This document shows, piece after piece, positions 13,421 to 22,918 of a stretch of DNA of 64,000 nt. Origin of the DNA: Isoperla grammatica (lineage: Eukaryota > Arthropoda > Insecta > Plecoptera > Perlodidae); contig OX246745.1 of the NCBI GenBank assembly GCA_945910005.1, positions 8,534,765-8,598,764 on the forward strand, written 5' to 3'. The translations under genes were made by a program, and so were the position numbers. The notes below the pieces were generated by a model. It was not told where the DNA came from, searched no databases, and saw nothing but the letters and a program-made list of their open reading frames with translations. Position 1 is the stretch's first letter. Each line of letters opens with the position of its first letter.

Positions 13421-14786
13421 ATTTATTATTTCTGTATTATTTGGCACTTTCCTCTGACCTCGTAGAAACTTAGATAAGTCCTACTTATATTCGGGGAATT
13501 GCTTAAAGTGTTTTAGGCCGTTATTGCCGTGATATATTTTGCTCAAATTTTAATGCAATATTACAAGACTAATGTGTACAATTTTACGTGTAAGATCAGC
13601 GCAAGGAAAGAATTATGTAACAATAACAAAATGCTATATTCAATAATTGCAAAAAAAACCCACACCACAATTGAAAGAAATACTGTTTTTTTTGTAGAAG
13701 CGTTGAAGGTGTTAAAGACAGCTTTGATTTAAAACGTTCAGTGATCATTTCTAAAGGCAGTCAATATGAAACATAAAGGACATGTTTTTAATTTTTCGTT
13801 TTATCCTAAACGACTCTTAAAGCGATTTTTTAAACTATTGAAAGAAAGTACTGGAAAGTGCTAGAGAGTCCTCAAGTTGTGACTAATTTAACTAAGCTAA
13901 GATGGTATCTATATCAAAGCTTCGTGGACTGTTATTCAGTAAAGCCCAATTAAGTTTCACTGCACATTCCGTAGACAAAAGTTTAGGCAGAAACAACGTG
14001 AAATTGAATTCATTTGAAAGGTTTTCATTGCACGCGCACTTCTTCTAAAAAAAAAAACTAGATTTAATCATTGGATTCCCATCTTTTCTCTGAATTGAGA
14101 GAGAGAGAGGAATTTGGCGGCCCCATCTTCAATTGAATTGAAATCCTTTTGACGCGAAGAGATCAGCTGACCAAGCATTATTATCCATCAGTGACTGGAG
14201 ATGCCCATTGTTCCCTGTTCCCACCTCCACAATGGGCATGACGTGTTCCCTGGAATGTCCGTACACTCTTAGAAAAAAGTTAGTAAGCTTATATCATCTT
14301 ATATGATTCATAAGTTCTGCGACTCACGTCACACATAGTTTGTAATGGTCGGTTTAAGATTGAAACACACAAAAAATTCTTAGCCCCAGCCAATAAGAGG
14401 CGACCTTTCAAAAATCCGGCCAATGATAGCGATCCTAGCAAAACGGTAAGAAAAAGTTGTGCCTTAGAACAAAATCTTAAATCTTAAACCCTTGAACATT
14501 TGTGTGAACCGACTGTAATATCGATAAAACACAGAGACAAAAGTCACGACTTGAGCCACAGTCAGCTGTGACCAATCCACGTGACTTCAATGGTAAATAA
14601 TACCAATTGTGAAAGCCTTCTAGCCTCTCTAAACGCTCCAATGATTCACCTCATATCCCAGCAGATATCAGGAATAGGGGTAATATGTTCGTCTTCTGCA
14701 TGAAAACGGGTAGATCTTTAGCAAATTCGACAACTGTTTTATTATTATAATAATCATGGGTATCAAAATATTGACCGATTATACTT

Positions 14787-15030
14787 GGTTCCAACCTAAC
14801 TTACATCCTGCCAATCACTAACCTGAAAGGGATACTTAGCTGTCACCTTTGTCGAAAGTTGTATACACGTTAGTAGATTATTCAGTGGGATACATACATT
14901 TACAAAAAAGCTGATGCTGAGGTGGCCGAGACGGTGAGTGCTTTCTTGAACAATGGGGATGATTGACATCGATTATCTACACAATAATATCGCCTCAAGT
15001 GTTTGGCAGGGTGTAAGTTAGATTGGAACC
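14787..15030. repeat. inverted repeat, ~28-bp arms
   Basis: GGTTCCAACCTAACTTACAT at 14787 onwards is inverted at about 15003-15030 with few mismatches. It may be a decayed foldback element or a half-site of an insertion. The spacer has no gene. Confidence 0.45.
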
Positions 15031-15354
15031 ATGTATAGTTGCACAATGCACACAACAGAGCCGAACGTGCACTGAACACTCTGCTGTTTGACTGATGAAA
15101 CATTACGGTAAACTGGATTATCATACACGTATCCCCATTAGTTGTATCCATAGAGGGAATATTATAATATCTTTGGTTGGATCATATCATTTTAGGCACT
15201 TAACTAAATGTTAAAGGCATATTGTCACATGAAACAAAGTAGTTTTTATTCACAATTAGACATTGAAAAAATAAGAAAACCGCGGTGTATGACATCCATG
15301 GACGATGCCTATCCGCCGTACAACGGTTTGTTTTGTCGCGCGCCCCGAGGCATG

Positions 15355-15374
15355 TGACGTCAGTGGCTATAAAG
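15355..15374 (+). promoter_or_regulatory. CRE + TATA promoter block for the THAP gene
   Basis: A palindromic CRE (TGACGTCA, 15355-15362) is followed five bases later by TATAAAG (15368-15374). A mirror-image block occurs at 16785-16803 near the other end of the same element. An arthropod initiator-like TCAGTT lies at about 15432. Confidence 0.5.
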
Positions 15375-15748
15375 AGCTGAGCGAGCGCCAGGCGAGGGTC
15401 GCACGGAAGAATGACTGACCACCCGCACCATTCAGTTAAGGGTTGACATTCGATCTGGTTGGATGGTTTGCTCTTGTGTCTTATATTCAAACACAGTGTC
15501 ACTGTCATTCTATAAAGTTTCTCTCGTGATGTTATTTTAAAAACTTGTTAGTGCTAATGATTGATATAAATATAATAGTGTTAAGTTACAACAGCCGTCT
15601 AGTACGAGTGGTTGTCAAACAGTATAAGGGCGTGGAGTTTTTTGTATTTATCCTACCTAAGATTATGCCTGCGATTGTGTAAATATTGTGTATATATTCT
15701 CAAGTGTAATATGGTGTATATATTCATGTTTTAATTAAATCGGTAAAC

Positions 15749-15961
15749 ATGGTGCTAGCGTGTTGTGTGTACGGATGCTATAACACATTTTTAGCTTCAA
15801 GTGGCATATCGTTTCACCGTTTCCCGAACAGGGATAAATCTCCAGTGCGCTTAAAAAACTGGGTGACGAAAATTAAACGGGATAACTTTATACCAACTAG
15901 GTATACCCGTATATGTTCCGAACATTTCGTTGAAGAAGACTACGAAATTTCTAATACTTAA
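15749..15961 (+). CDS. THAP-type zinc finger protein, truncated (transposon-encoded)
   Basis: 70 aa, a nearly complete THAP DNA-binding domain. Zinc ligands are C5 or C6 with C10 (MVLACCVYGC) and C56-x2-H59 (CSEHF); also present are HRFP at 23-26, W38 and NFIP at 46-49. THAP domains bind DNA and occur in P-element and Kolobok transposases. The normal C-terminal AVPxxF motif is missing: a TAA at 15959-15961 ends the frame 17 bases before a strong splice donor (AAAG/GTAAGC, exon edge 15978). The codons between could encode KMNSQ, similar to usual THAP continuations. I infer a nonsense mutation in a once longer, spliced gene, or a deliberately short protein. Codons before and after the stop are in one frame. 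Confidence 0.7.
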   Translation: MVLACCVYGCYNTFLASSGISFHRFPNRDKSPVRLKNWVTKIKRDNFIPTRYTRICSEHFVEEDYEISNT

Positions 15962-16158
15962 AAAATGAACTCGCAAAGGTAAGCATTGAGTGAAACGTGT
16001 TAGAAAATGGATATGTATATTTTATTGAGTGCTGAAACTTTTCACAGCGTATTTTGATATATGTATTGAAACTGTATACACATTAAAATAGTGGATTATG
16101 TTTTAAATAATTAGTACCGCGTATACAACTTATACATATTATATAACTCACATAGTAT

Positions 16159-16704
16159 TCAGTCAAAATAGTCCTCTGTCTTGCCATCGGCAACTTTAAA
16201 CCCTACATAAATCCCGTCGGCAGCAGGATATTCTTCCCTTATAGATTTCACTACACACGATGGAATTACGATTCGATGATTTTTACCAAGCGCAGTCCAT
16301 GAGTTGATCCACGCCACAAACTGCTTGTAGGCAATGTGACGCCACATTTTGCTTGACGTCTCCCGCCACTGTTGTCGATCGTTTTCGCACGTGGAGTGTA
16401 GCAACAGCTGTTGTCTTGCCGTGTTCAGGGAATGGATATTAGTTATGTGTTGGAATGCGTCGTGAATAGTAATACAATCAAAATGATCGCGCATACTTGT
16501 AATTTTGTCAGACTCGTGACAACATAATGACTCTTTGTCCGTGTCCATGGAAATACACTCGTTACAAGTACACCAGTCGATATTTCCTTTCCGACCGCTG
16601 AATGTTTTAAGCCAGGCTTCTTTCTCCCCCCGTTTCCTTTGATTTTCCAATTCTTCTCCTTCTGTGTAATTTGGCTCAAAACTGTAGGGAGACAGGCCAA
16701 GCAT
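16159..16704 (-). CDS. P2X7-receptor C-terminal (ballast) domain-like protein
   Basis: 181 aa, intact, with a start in good context. It resembles the cytoplasmic zinc-binding tail of P2X7 receptors without any channel part: WCTCNEC at 44-50, CC at 61-62, C77 (HFDC), a middle R-x-x-AY-x-x-F-x-x-W region (about 123-135), and the signature IVIPSCVVKSIREEYP leading to G-x-Y-x-GFK (about 145-169). The receptor family has the order C-rich cluster, LPSCC--IR-EFP, G-YSGFK. Stand-alone copies of this domain are common in invertebrate genomes, often near mobile elements. Here it lies inside a TTAA-flanked transposon, facing the THAP gene. The role is unknown; DNA or nucleotide binding is speculation. 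The intact frame suggests recent insertion or selection. Confidence 0.7.
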   Translation of the reverse strand: MLGLSPYSFEPNYTEGEELENQRKRGEKEAWLKTFSGRKGNIDWCTCNECISMDTDKESLCCHESDKITSMRDHFDCITIHDAFQHITNIHSLNTARQQLLLHSTCENDRQQWRETSSKMWRHIAYKQFVAWINSWTALGKNHRIVIPSCVVKSIREEYPAADGIYVGFKVADGKTEDYFD

Positions 16705-16784
16705 CTTGCGCTATGGGCAGGCTTCAACTATACAGCGCGCGGGCCGTCGTTGATGCGCGAGGCAGGCACGCGGTAGCCAGCCAG

Positions 16785-16817
16785 CTTATAGTCAGTGACG
16801 TCACGCGGGTGACGTCA
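16785..16817 (-). promoter_or_regulatory. double CRE + TATA promoter block for the P2X7-like gene
   Basis: On the minus strand two TGACGTCA palindromes (16810-16817 and 16796-16803) precede CTATAAG (16785-16791), about 80 bases upstream of the ATG at 16704. The stretch from the inner CRE through TATA is nearly the same as the plus-strand block at 15355-15374. Confidence 0.5.
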
Positions 16818-16994
16818 TCCCGCAAATAATATTTTACAAAATTGCTAATTACTCGGCTAAATATGGACCGATTTCTTTAATTTTTGTTTCTAAATTCCTC
16901 AAACAATTTGAGTTTGTACATATGTTACCAACAATGCCATGTGACAATATGCCTTTAAGTGCCTAGCAAACCTAACTAAATGTTAAGAACGATC

Positions 16995-17340
16995 GGTACG
17001 TTTACGACAAAACCCGCACCAAATTGTCATGATTTAATTATATCTCAAGAATGCACCTCGAAATCGAAAATCTGAGTGATCAGCATGCTGTGGTTTGGTA
17101 AGCCCTACAAACTAAGTGATAGGTGTATCTTACATTCTAATCAGTATGACTGTGATTTTTATTTCATTAAAAATTACAAATTAAATAAGTATTAAAGTCA
17201 TACTGATTATAATGAAACATACATTTATCATTCAGTATGTTGTGTTTACCAAACCACAACTCAGATTTTCGATTTTGAGATGCGTTCTTGGGATATAATT
17301 AAAATATGAACTTTGTATGCGGTTTGTGACGTAAACCTAC
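16995..17340. mobile_element. foldback MITE, ~346 bp
   Basis: Long imperfect inverted arms: GTACGTTTACGACAAAACCC on the left pairs with the right end at about 17320-17340. Inner parts (TCGAAAATCTGAG, GGTTTGGTAA, AATCAGTATGACT) are mirrored down to a short AT-rich centre near 17165-17190. No coding capacity. It lies 37 bp from the Kolobok-like element. No clear target duplication was identified. Confidence 0.7.
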
Positions 17341-18362
17341 TCTTCCCTCTTAATACATACATTCTTATGCAATGAATTTGTTGCAAATGTAGTCGCTCTC
17401 ATAATTCTAACAAAAATAGTTAGCATTTCCTATATTTCCACTCCAACGTTGCACGTATCGATTTTTGCGTCGCGTAAATTTTCGTACCTGCTCTAGATAA
17501 TATAAATGTATTTCACACATGTGGACGAAGGGGTTGTTCTCACTAATGGAGGCTTAAGTGTGACTTTGCTCCTCACCCCTGGTCAAGGGTAATGCTAATG
17601 CGATTGGGGATTCAGCTCTCGTTGTTGTATGTTGAATGTTTCACTAATACTGAAATATGGTACGGGTCAGAAGATACGGGTGAGGGGGGGGATGGGTGAG
17701 GGGGGGGGGGTTGCCATACCGAATAGCTGGCAGAGAACGCCGTGGGGAAATGCATCAGCCAGCATTGTTGCACCGAGCTCCACTTCAATAGGCTAGAGAA
17801 ATTACGTTATTGATAATGTATATAGACCACTATCTAAATATTTGGTAGCGAATAATTCAAACATGATAAATTAACGTTTATAGAATTTAGGTATTCATCA
17901 ATAAGATGTGTTGACGGACACATTTTGTGTACAAAAATTTTAATTTGTAAATTAATGTTCGATTCAAAATGAAATAGGCCTACATATTGACTTGTGACCA
18001 ATTTGAAATGAAATAATTCAATCATCGAATGCATGTATACCATGTGGTAGCTTCGTTGAACATGGGCTGATTGGGTCTCTTTTCCTGTATTATGCTCTCT
18101 CGTGGGTCCACATTAGTTTACTTGTTGATGCAGAGTTGAAAGTAATATGGTTATGTGATGTCACATCAGTAACTCAGATGGTTGAAGGTCATCTTGTCCC
18201 ACTGCATCTAATCTCAAGACAGTACGTCATGAGTTATTTAAACTAATATAAACCCATGATGGAAATTAATTATATATTTATTTATAATCGTTAATTAACA
18301 GGTTATATTCAAATCTAAAAATCCTGTAATTAATGGACGAATAGAAATTGCACACACATTAC

Positions 18363-18365
<3 letters not shown>

Positions 18366-18451
<86 letters not shown>
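18366..18451. repeat. (TA)n microsatellite
   Basis: About 86 bp of uninterrupted TA dinucleotide; self-complementary and prone to length variation. Confidence 0.95.
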
Positions 18452-18456
<5 letters not shown>

Positions 18457-18612
18457 CATTATTATTAGAACAGGTCTCATAGATGAGCTAGTCTCGTTGC
18501 GCACGGATTAGACTTTGTCTTAAATTAATATTTTTGGAATGTCAACGAACCTACAAAGATGGAGTCATAACTATTCACTACAAAATATTTCTGTTTACAA
18601 TCGTAACAGTAC

Positions 18613-18936
18613 TATTCATAGGTTGCACGTACGTCACATCTTTGCGCGTGGCGGCCACATTTGTGATCAAACTTTGACGTTGCCATGGAGAAACAATTGA
18701 AGGCTGTTGTGGTAGAACACAGACATTCTTAGTTCTTTGAAATTCAGCGTTTAAAAAAAATAATATTGGTTTGTGTCGTCATTTTTAATTGTTTTATTAC
18801 TTATGTTTACTCTTTCAATTCTAAATTAGGCTTTTTTATCGAATTTGAATAGTATTTGCCAATGATCTAGGATTGGTCCTCATCAATTTTTCTCGCAATC
18901 ATGGCCGCTGTGACGTCACGTGGGAACTATGAATAT
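18613..18936. mobile_element. MITE candidate, ~324 bp
   Basis: The left end TATTCATAGGTTGCACGTAC and the right end (CACGTGGGAACTATGAATA) are imperfect inverted repeats. Both arms carry an ACGTCAC block and a GGCGGCCA/TGGCCGC block near the ends. The interior is AT-rich without genes. Boundaries are approximate. Confidence 0.5.
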
Positions 18937-20427
18937 GAGTATTTGAGGCAAGTGTTATAAAACATAATCATTTTATTAAGTATATATAGTTATACAGTTA
19001 GTCAGTATAGGTAGGTATAGTTAGTATAGTGGAAACGTCCAAGCGGAGGTGTATGACATGAATTAGATATTGTTGCTTTAAATTGTGGCGAGATTATTTC
19101 TGCGACATGCTGAACTGTGTGTGCTAACGAAAGTAAAATACAACGAAACGTTGCTCTGTACTTTAGCGTAGAGACAGTCTATGTAATGTGGCCACTGAAA
19201 GAGGGGAGAGTGTATTCTTTACTTCCATCGTTAGAGACGACATGAAGTGTCTTCGTGACACGAATTATTAAGAGAGGGGTGAGGGTTGATATCAGAATTT
19301 AATGTCGATTTATTTATAGAACGAAGCAAAATATTACTGTTTCGAAATCCCGTGGTTTACCGCAGGAATATTTATTTCATATTAGCAAACAAGATTACCG
19401 CCAAACTTAAAATAGTATAGTGCGGATATTAAATTTGACATAGTTTAAACCTCCACCCCATAGTTATGTGACCACCGCTCATCATAACAATTACGACTGA
19501 TTTTAATAATATAACATGAAACGAATAAATGATTGTCGGATTATCACTAGTAGGGTAAGGGATGGTCACATAGCGATGGAGGGGAGAGTCGGGGAGCGTC
19601 AAACTAAGAAAATCTCAAATCAAGTGTGGGTAAATTCATGTTGCCGATTCAAAAAGTCTTGTGCGAATCGACTTCTTCTATCCCAAGAAATGTATTGTTG
19701 CTATGAACGGTGGGTTATGAGTTACCTCAATCATTGAATGTAAACAACGCCAATAACAGAATGTGTACAGTAGGGTTGTGCACGTGCGGCCCAAAGTAGT
19801 TGAGGAACTTGTACTTGTACATCTTTTGAGCATATTGAAACTAAATTTTTTCATAATATGTTTGGGACTATTACACGCAAGATGAGAAAAAGCTCGAGTA
19901 GCATACTTTTTTTTTACATCGGAGATATCAAGATTGCCCATTGTCCAGAAATTATTTCCCGCGAAGAAAATGTGTTCGAAAAATTAATTCGATTAGCATA
20001 AACACTATTTACCCATTTTTTTTTTTTTAGCTGCCCTTTCTCACAATGACAGGTACGATAATAAACGTTCCATTCACCTTCGCCATCGCAGGCAAAACAA
20101 GTGTTTGTGTTAGTGCAACTAAGGCATATGTTTCCATTTCCCCTCCAATGTGCGGCGAGCTAAAGGCAAAGAGACTATAAGAGTGCTTATCGCCAAGCAT
20201 TTTATTGTCGGACGACAATGCTTTGTTATCAGTTCTAAGCGCAGGATTTCCGTTTAAATCTAAATAATACAATACGGGTTATACGAATGGCCAAATGAGA
20301 GGAAAACAATTTATTATGTTTCTTTTTAACATCTGGTGACCGCAAGGATCCAGAATTACAAACAAATTTCGGAAAAGGCAAATTTAAACAATAATTCTTG
20401 TTGTACAGATGATTCCTTATGCTACTT
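18937..20427. other. no recognised gene
   Basis: A minus-strand 81-codon open frame (20027-20272) ends directly before an A-run. It has reasonable composition but no recognisable family. Otherwise nothing is seen. Confidence 0.4.
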
Positions 20428-20437
20428 TCGTTCGATG

Positions 20438-20596
20438 TTTTTTTTTTTTTTTTTTTTTTTTTTTATTAGTAGAAACACAATTTATTAAATTATAAACAAA
20501 CAAGGTACATGTATTCTTCATAAAATTTCCTAAGTAGTAACTTTTAACATTTTAACATAAAATAAAGACAAAAACATAAAGGTTGGCAATTCGGCA
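20438..20596 (-). mobile_element. 5'-truncated retroposed transcript with A27 tail
   Basis: A 27-base T run (20438-20464) is the poly(A) tail of a minus-strand insertion. AATAAA (plus strand TTTATT at about 20479-20484) lies some 15-20 bases upstream of the tail. The insert is flanked by a perfect 10-bp direct repeat TCGTTCGATG (20428-20437 and 20597-20606), the target-site duplication expected from LINE-type retroposition. The ~132-base body is a 3' end of unknown origin (LINE or cellular mRNA). Confidence 0.8.
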
Positions 20597-20606
20597 TCGT
20601 TCGATG

Positions 20607-22918
20607 GTACATTATCATACAATAAACATGTAAATCAGCTTTTAGTTTCACTAAATACTCTAAAAATCCCTTGTTCTGTCGTTGAACGTCGAGGGTAAAA
20701 ACGAATCTTAAAACTCTACCAAACGACTCTCTGGACTTGCTTTGCAGATAAAGTAATGAAATTCCGTAAGTTACAATACTGCTCGCGTACACATTAGGTT
20801 TTTGAGGAACGGTTGAACACAACAGCAATTTGACCAACAATTTGATCAAGGCTGTCTAAGATGAACTAGTGAATTAATGCTAGGTGATGCTGGACATGAG
20901 ATCAGGAGTGGAACGATCAGAAGGCCTAGGGAGTCAAGACCGCCCAACGGGACGCCTGAGAAACTTTTCCCTCTAACTAGCAAACCTATCTGTTGATGGT
21001 AGGGCCTACATCAGAGCCCAAAGGAATCGAGAAGAATAAGAAAGGGGGGGAGGGAAGAAAGGGGGTTATCACAAACTTGAGGAATTGCTCTCAAAACTAT
21101 TAGCTGCCTTCAGCTTCAAAATCAAGTTTGGTTACTTTTTTTGAAGCCAATATAGCATCTTGGTGTTTTATTCAAAAGTAGCATAACGTGTTTTTGTTAT
21201 TTGTGTTTTATACAACGTTATATAGACAAAAAGGAAGTTAAAATATTACTCGCGGAAAGATTGTCGAATGGATTTGTTTATAAGGTATATATGAACAATA
21301 TTTAATATATATGTAGTGCTGTAGACTGTGTGTATGGTTTTTTATTGTCAAAGTAAGATTGTTTTAACGAAAATAAACGACGGTGGTCATTAAAATTGTC
21401 CATGTCAATATTTGCTACAGATATAGATAATAGATGGATAGATAGTCTTTATTTGTTTGTCGATGAAATTATAAAGCAAAATGGCCAGGTTCGATTATTT
21501 AGCGCTCTGTCACCTAACCAGATTGGAACAGTGACCTTCGCTTTACGAACGTTCTGTACACAATGCCATTATAAACTATATTAATTATTATTATTGATTG
21601 GATATTCGGTCTAAAGCAAACCACCACTTATGTCTGCCATGTTAACGCGAGGAGAGGTTGATGAATTCAGATCACAGTATCACTTACGCGCTCTACCATC
21701 TATCATGTAAAATTGTAAAATATAGCCAGTGATATTTCGCAATTTAAACTGCTGTCAGGGCTTTTAGCAGCATACTTTTTTGAAGAAGAATTTTTCTGAC
21801 ACATCGACTCCAAATTTCATTATGCTATTTATTTGTTTCATTCATCCTTCTTAAGACTGTATTTTCTTTATATAATCCTTCAGTCTTTCAGTAGTAAAAC
21901 AAAGTGGTGTTCAGTGTTTACGGCAAATGACAGAGTACAATATTGTGGCAAGAAACGACAAAACATGGTTTGTTCACAATACTGAGAACACATCAGCTTC
22001 AGATAATGTATGTTAATAAGACATTGTACTAAATTCCAGTCTATACATTTAAGTATTCTAGCTGTTTGGAAATACCTCGAGGCCGCAGGGTTACCATATA
22101 TTTTGAAAACATTCCTCTTGCGGGCTGTCTTGCTATCAAGTTGGGTTATGCAAATCCCAACGTTACAAGGTTAGGGCCAGCATCATATTAAGAGACAAAA
22201 CGTCCCGGTCTTTGCTTGCTTCTGATGTACACTATTTGCATTTCCAAGGATGCCTCTTGTGTACTCACGTAGTTACTACGGCTCTGTGTGATGAACCAGT
22301 AAACAGTTTGTTGAAGCTTCGCCCAGGCAAGTCTCGTATGCATAAAACGGGACATCAGGGAAAAGCTACTAGGCGTGATGAAACGTGCAAGTATTTTTCA
22401 AATATTCACGATTACTGGTAGTAGGCCTACAGAAAGCAGTTTTGAAGCTTTGATAATCGGCAATGACAATGTGTTCGTCTCGCATATGGTCAACTGTTAA
22501 GCGGATTTGGTTCAAAACTCCACTATACACCACTTCCACCACTATTTGATAGTGAATATATATATATGTATATATTTTTTTTTTTTATTTATTTTTTTTA
22601 TATTTGGTTCAAAACTTCACTATATACCAATTACCACTACCACCACTATATGATAGTGAATATAAAAATATCAAGTTCTATAAACAGAGGTTGAATTTCA
22701 CAAATTAAATTCCCTCGAAATTAAAGTAAACAAACACTAGTAATGATTGGTTTGTGAACGATTCCCAAAGCCGCCCCCCCCCCTTCCCCACTTCCCTTGA
22801 ACCCTTCAATCAAACCCCTTTCACGGGTAATAGTCTCGTATTCTACGTTATTATTCTCAACAGCATCAAACCACAGCGTTGATTCAGTAGTGAGAGATCA
22901 CGTCACGTGAGGCGCTGC
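20607..22918. other. no gene; short tandem duplication near 22.5 kb
   Basis: At about 22503-22562 and 22602-22663 a block with TTGGTTCAAAACT and a hairpin-forming CACTAT...ATAGTG is duplicated with a ~100-bp period around a TA/T-rich spacer. The rest shows nothing. Confidence 0.45.

Larger units (their letters stand above)
15211..16958. mobile_element. TTAA-flanked DNA transposon with THAP and P2X7-like genes (Kolobok-like)
   Basis: TTAA at 15211-15214 and at 16955-16958 bracket perfect 17-bp inverted repeats (AGGCATATTGTCACATG, 15215-15231 and 16938-16954). A TTAA target duplication, a terminus starting with purines, and a THAP zinc finger are hallmarks of the Kolobok superfamily. piggyBac also uses TTAA, but its ends usually begin CCC and it lacks THAP. 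The 1.7 kb interior has a plus-strand THAP exon and a minus-strand P2X7-C-terminal-like gene, convergently arranged, each behind a TATA/CRE block. No catalytic transposase core was found, so the element is probably non-autonomous. Just outside the ends, TAACTAAATGTTAA occurs at 15201-15214 and again at 16973-16986, which hints at a rearranged or nested insertion site. Confidence 0.75.

Noticed and set aside
16443..16727. 94-codon minus-strand frame overlapping the P2X7-like gene
   Set aside because: Shadow frame; the overlapping 181-aa frame carries the conserved cysteine and IPSC/GFK motifs.
20027..20272. 81-codon minus-strand frame ending at an A-run
   Set aside because: No family recognised, no matching target duplication for a retrocopy, and no splice context; kept only as a remark.
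20544..20849. 101-codon minus-strand frame
   Set aside because: It runs across the boundary of the retroposed insert (20596) and its target duplication, so it cannot be one ancestral gene.
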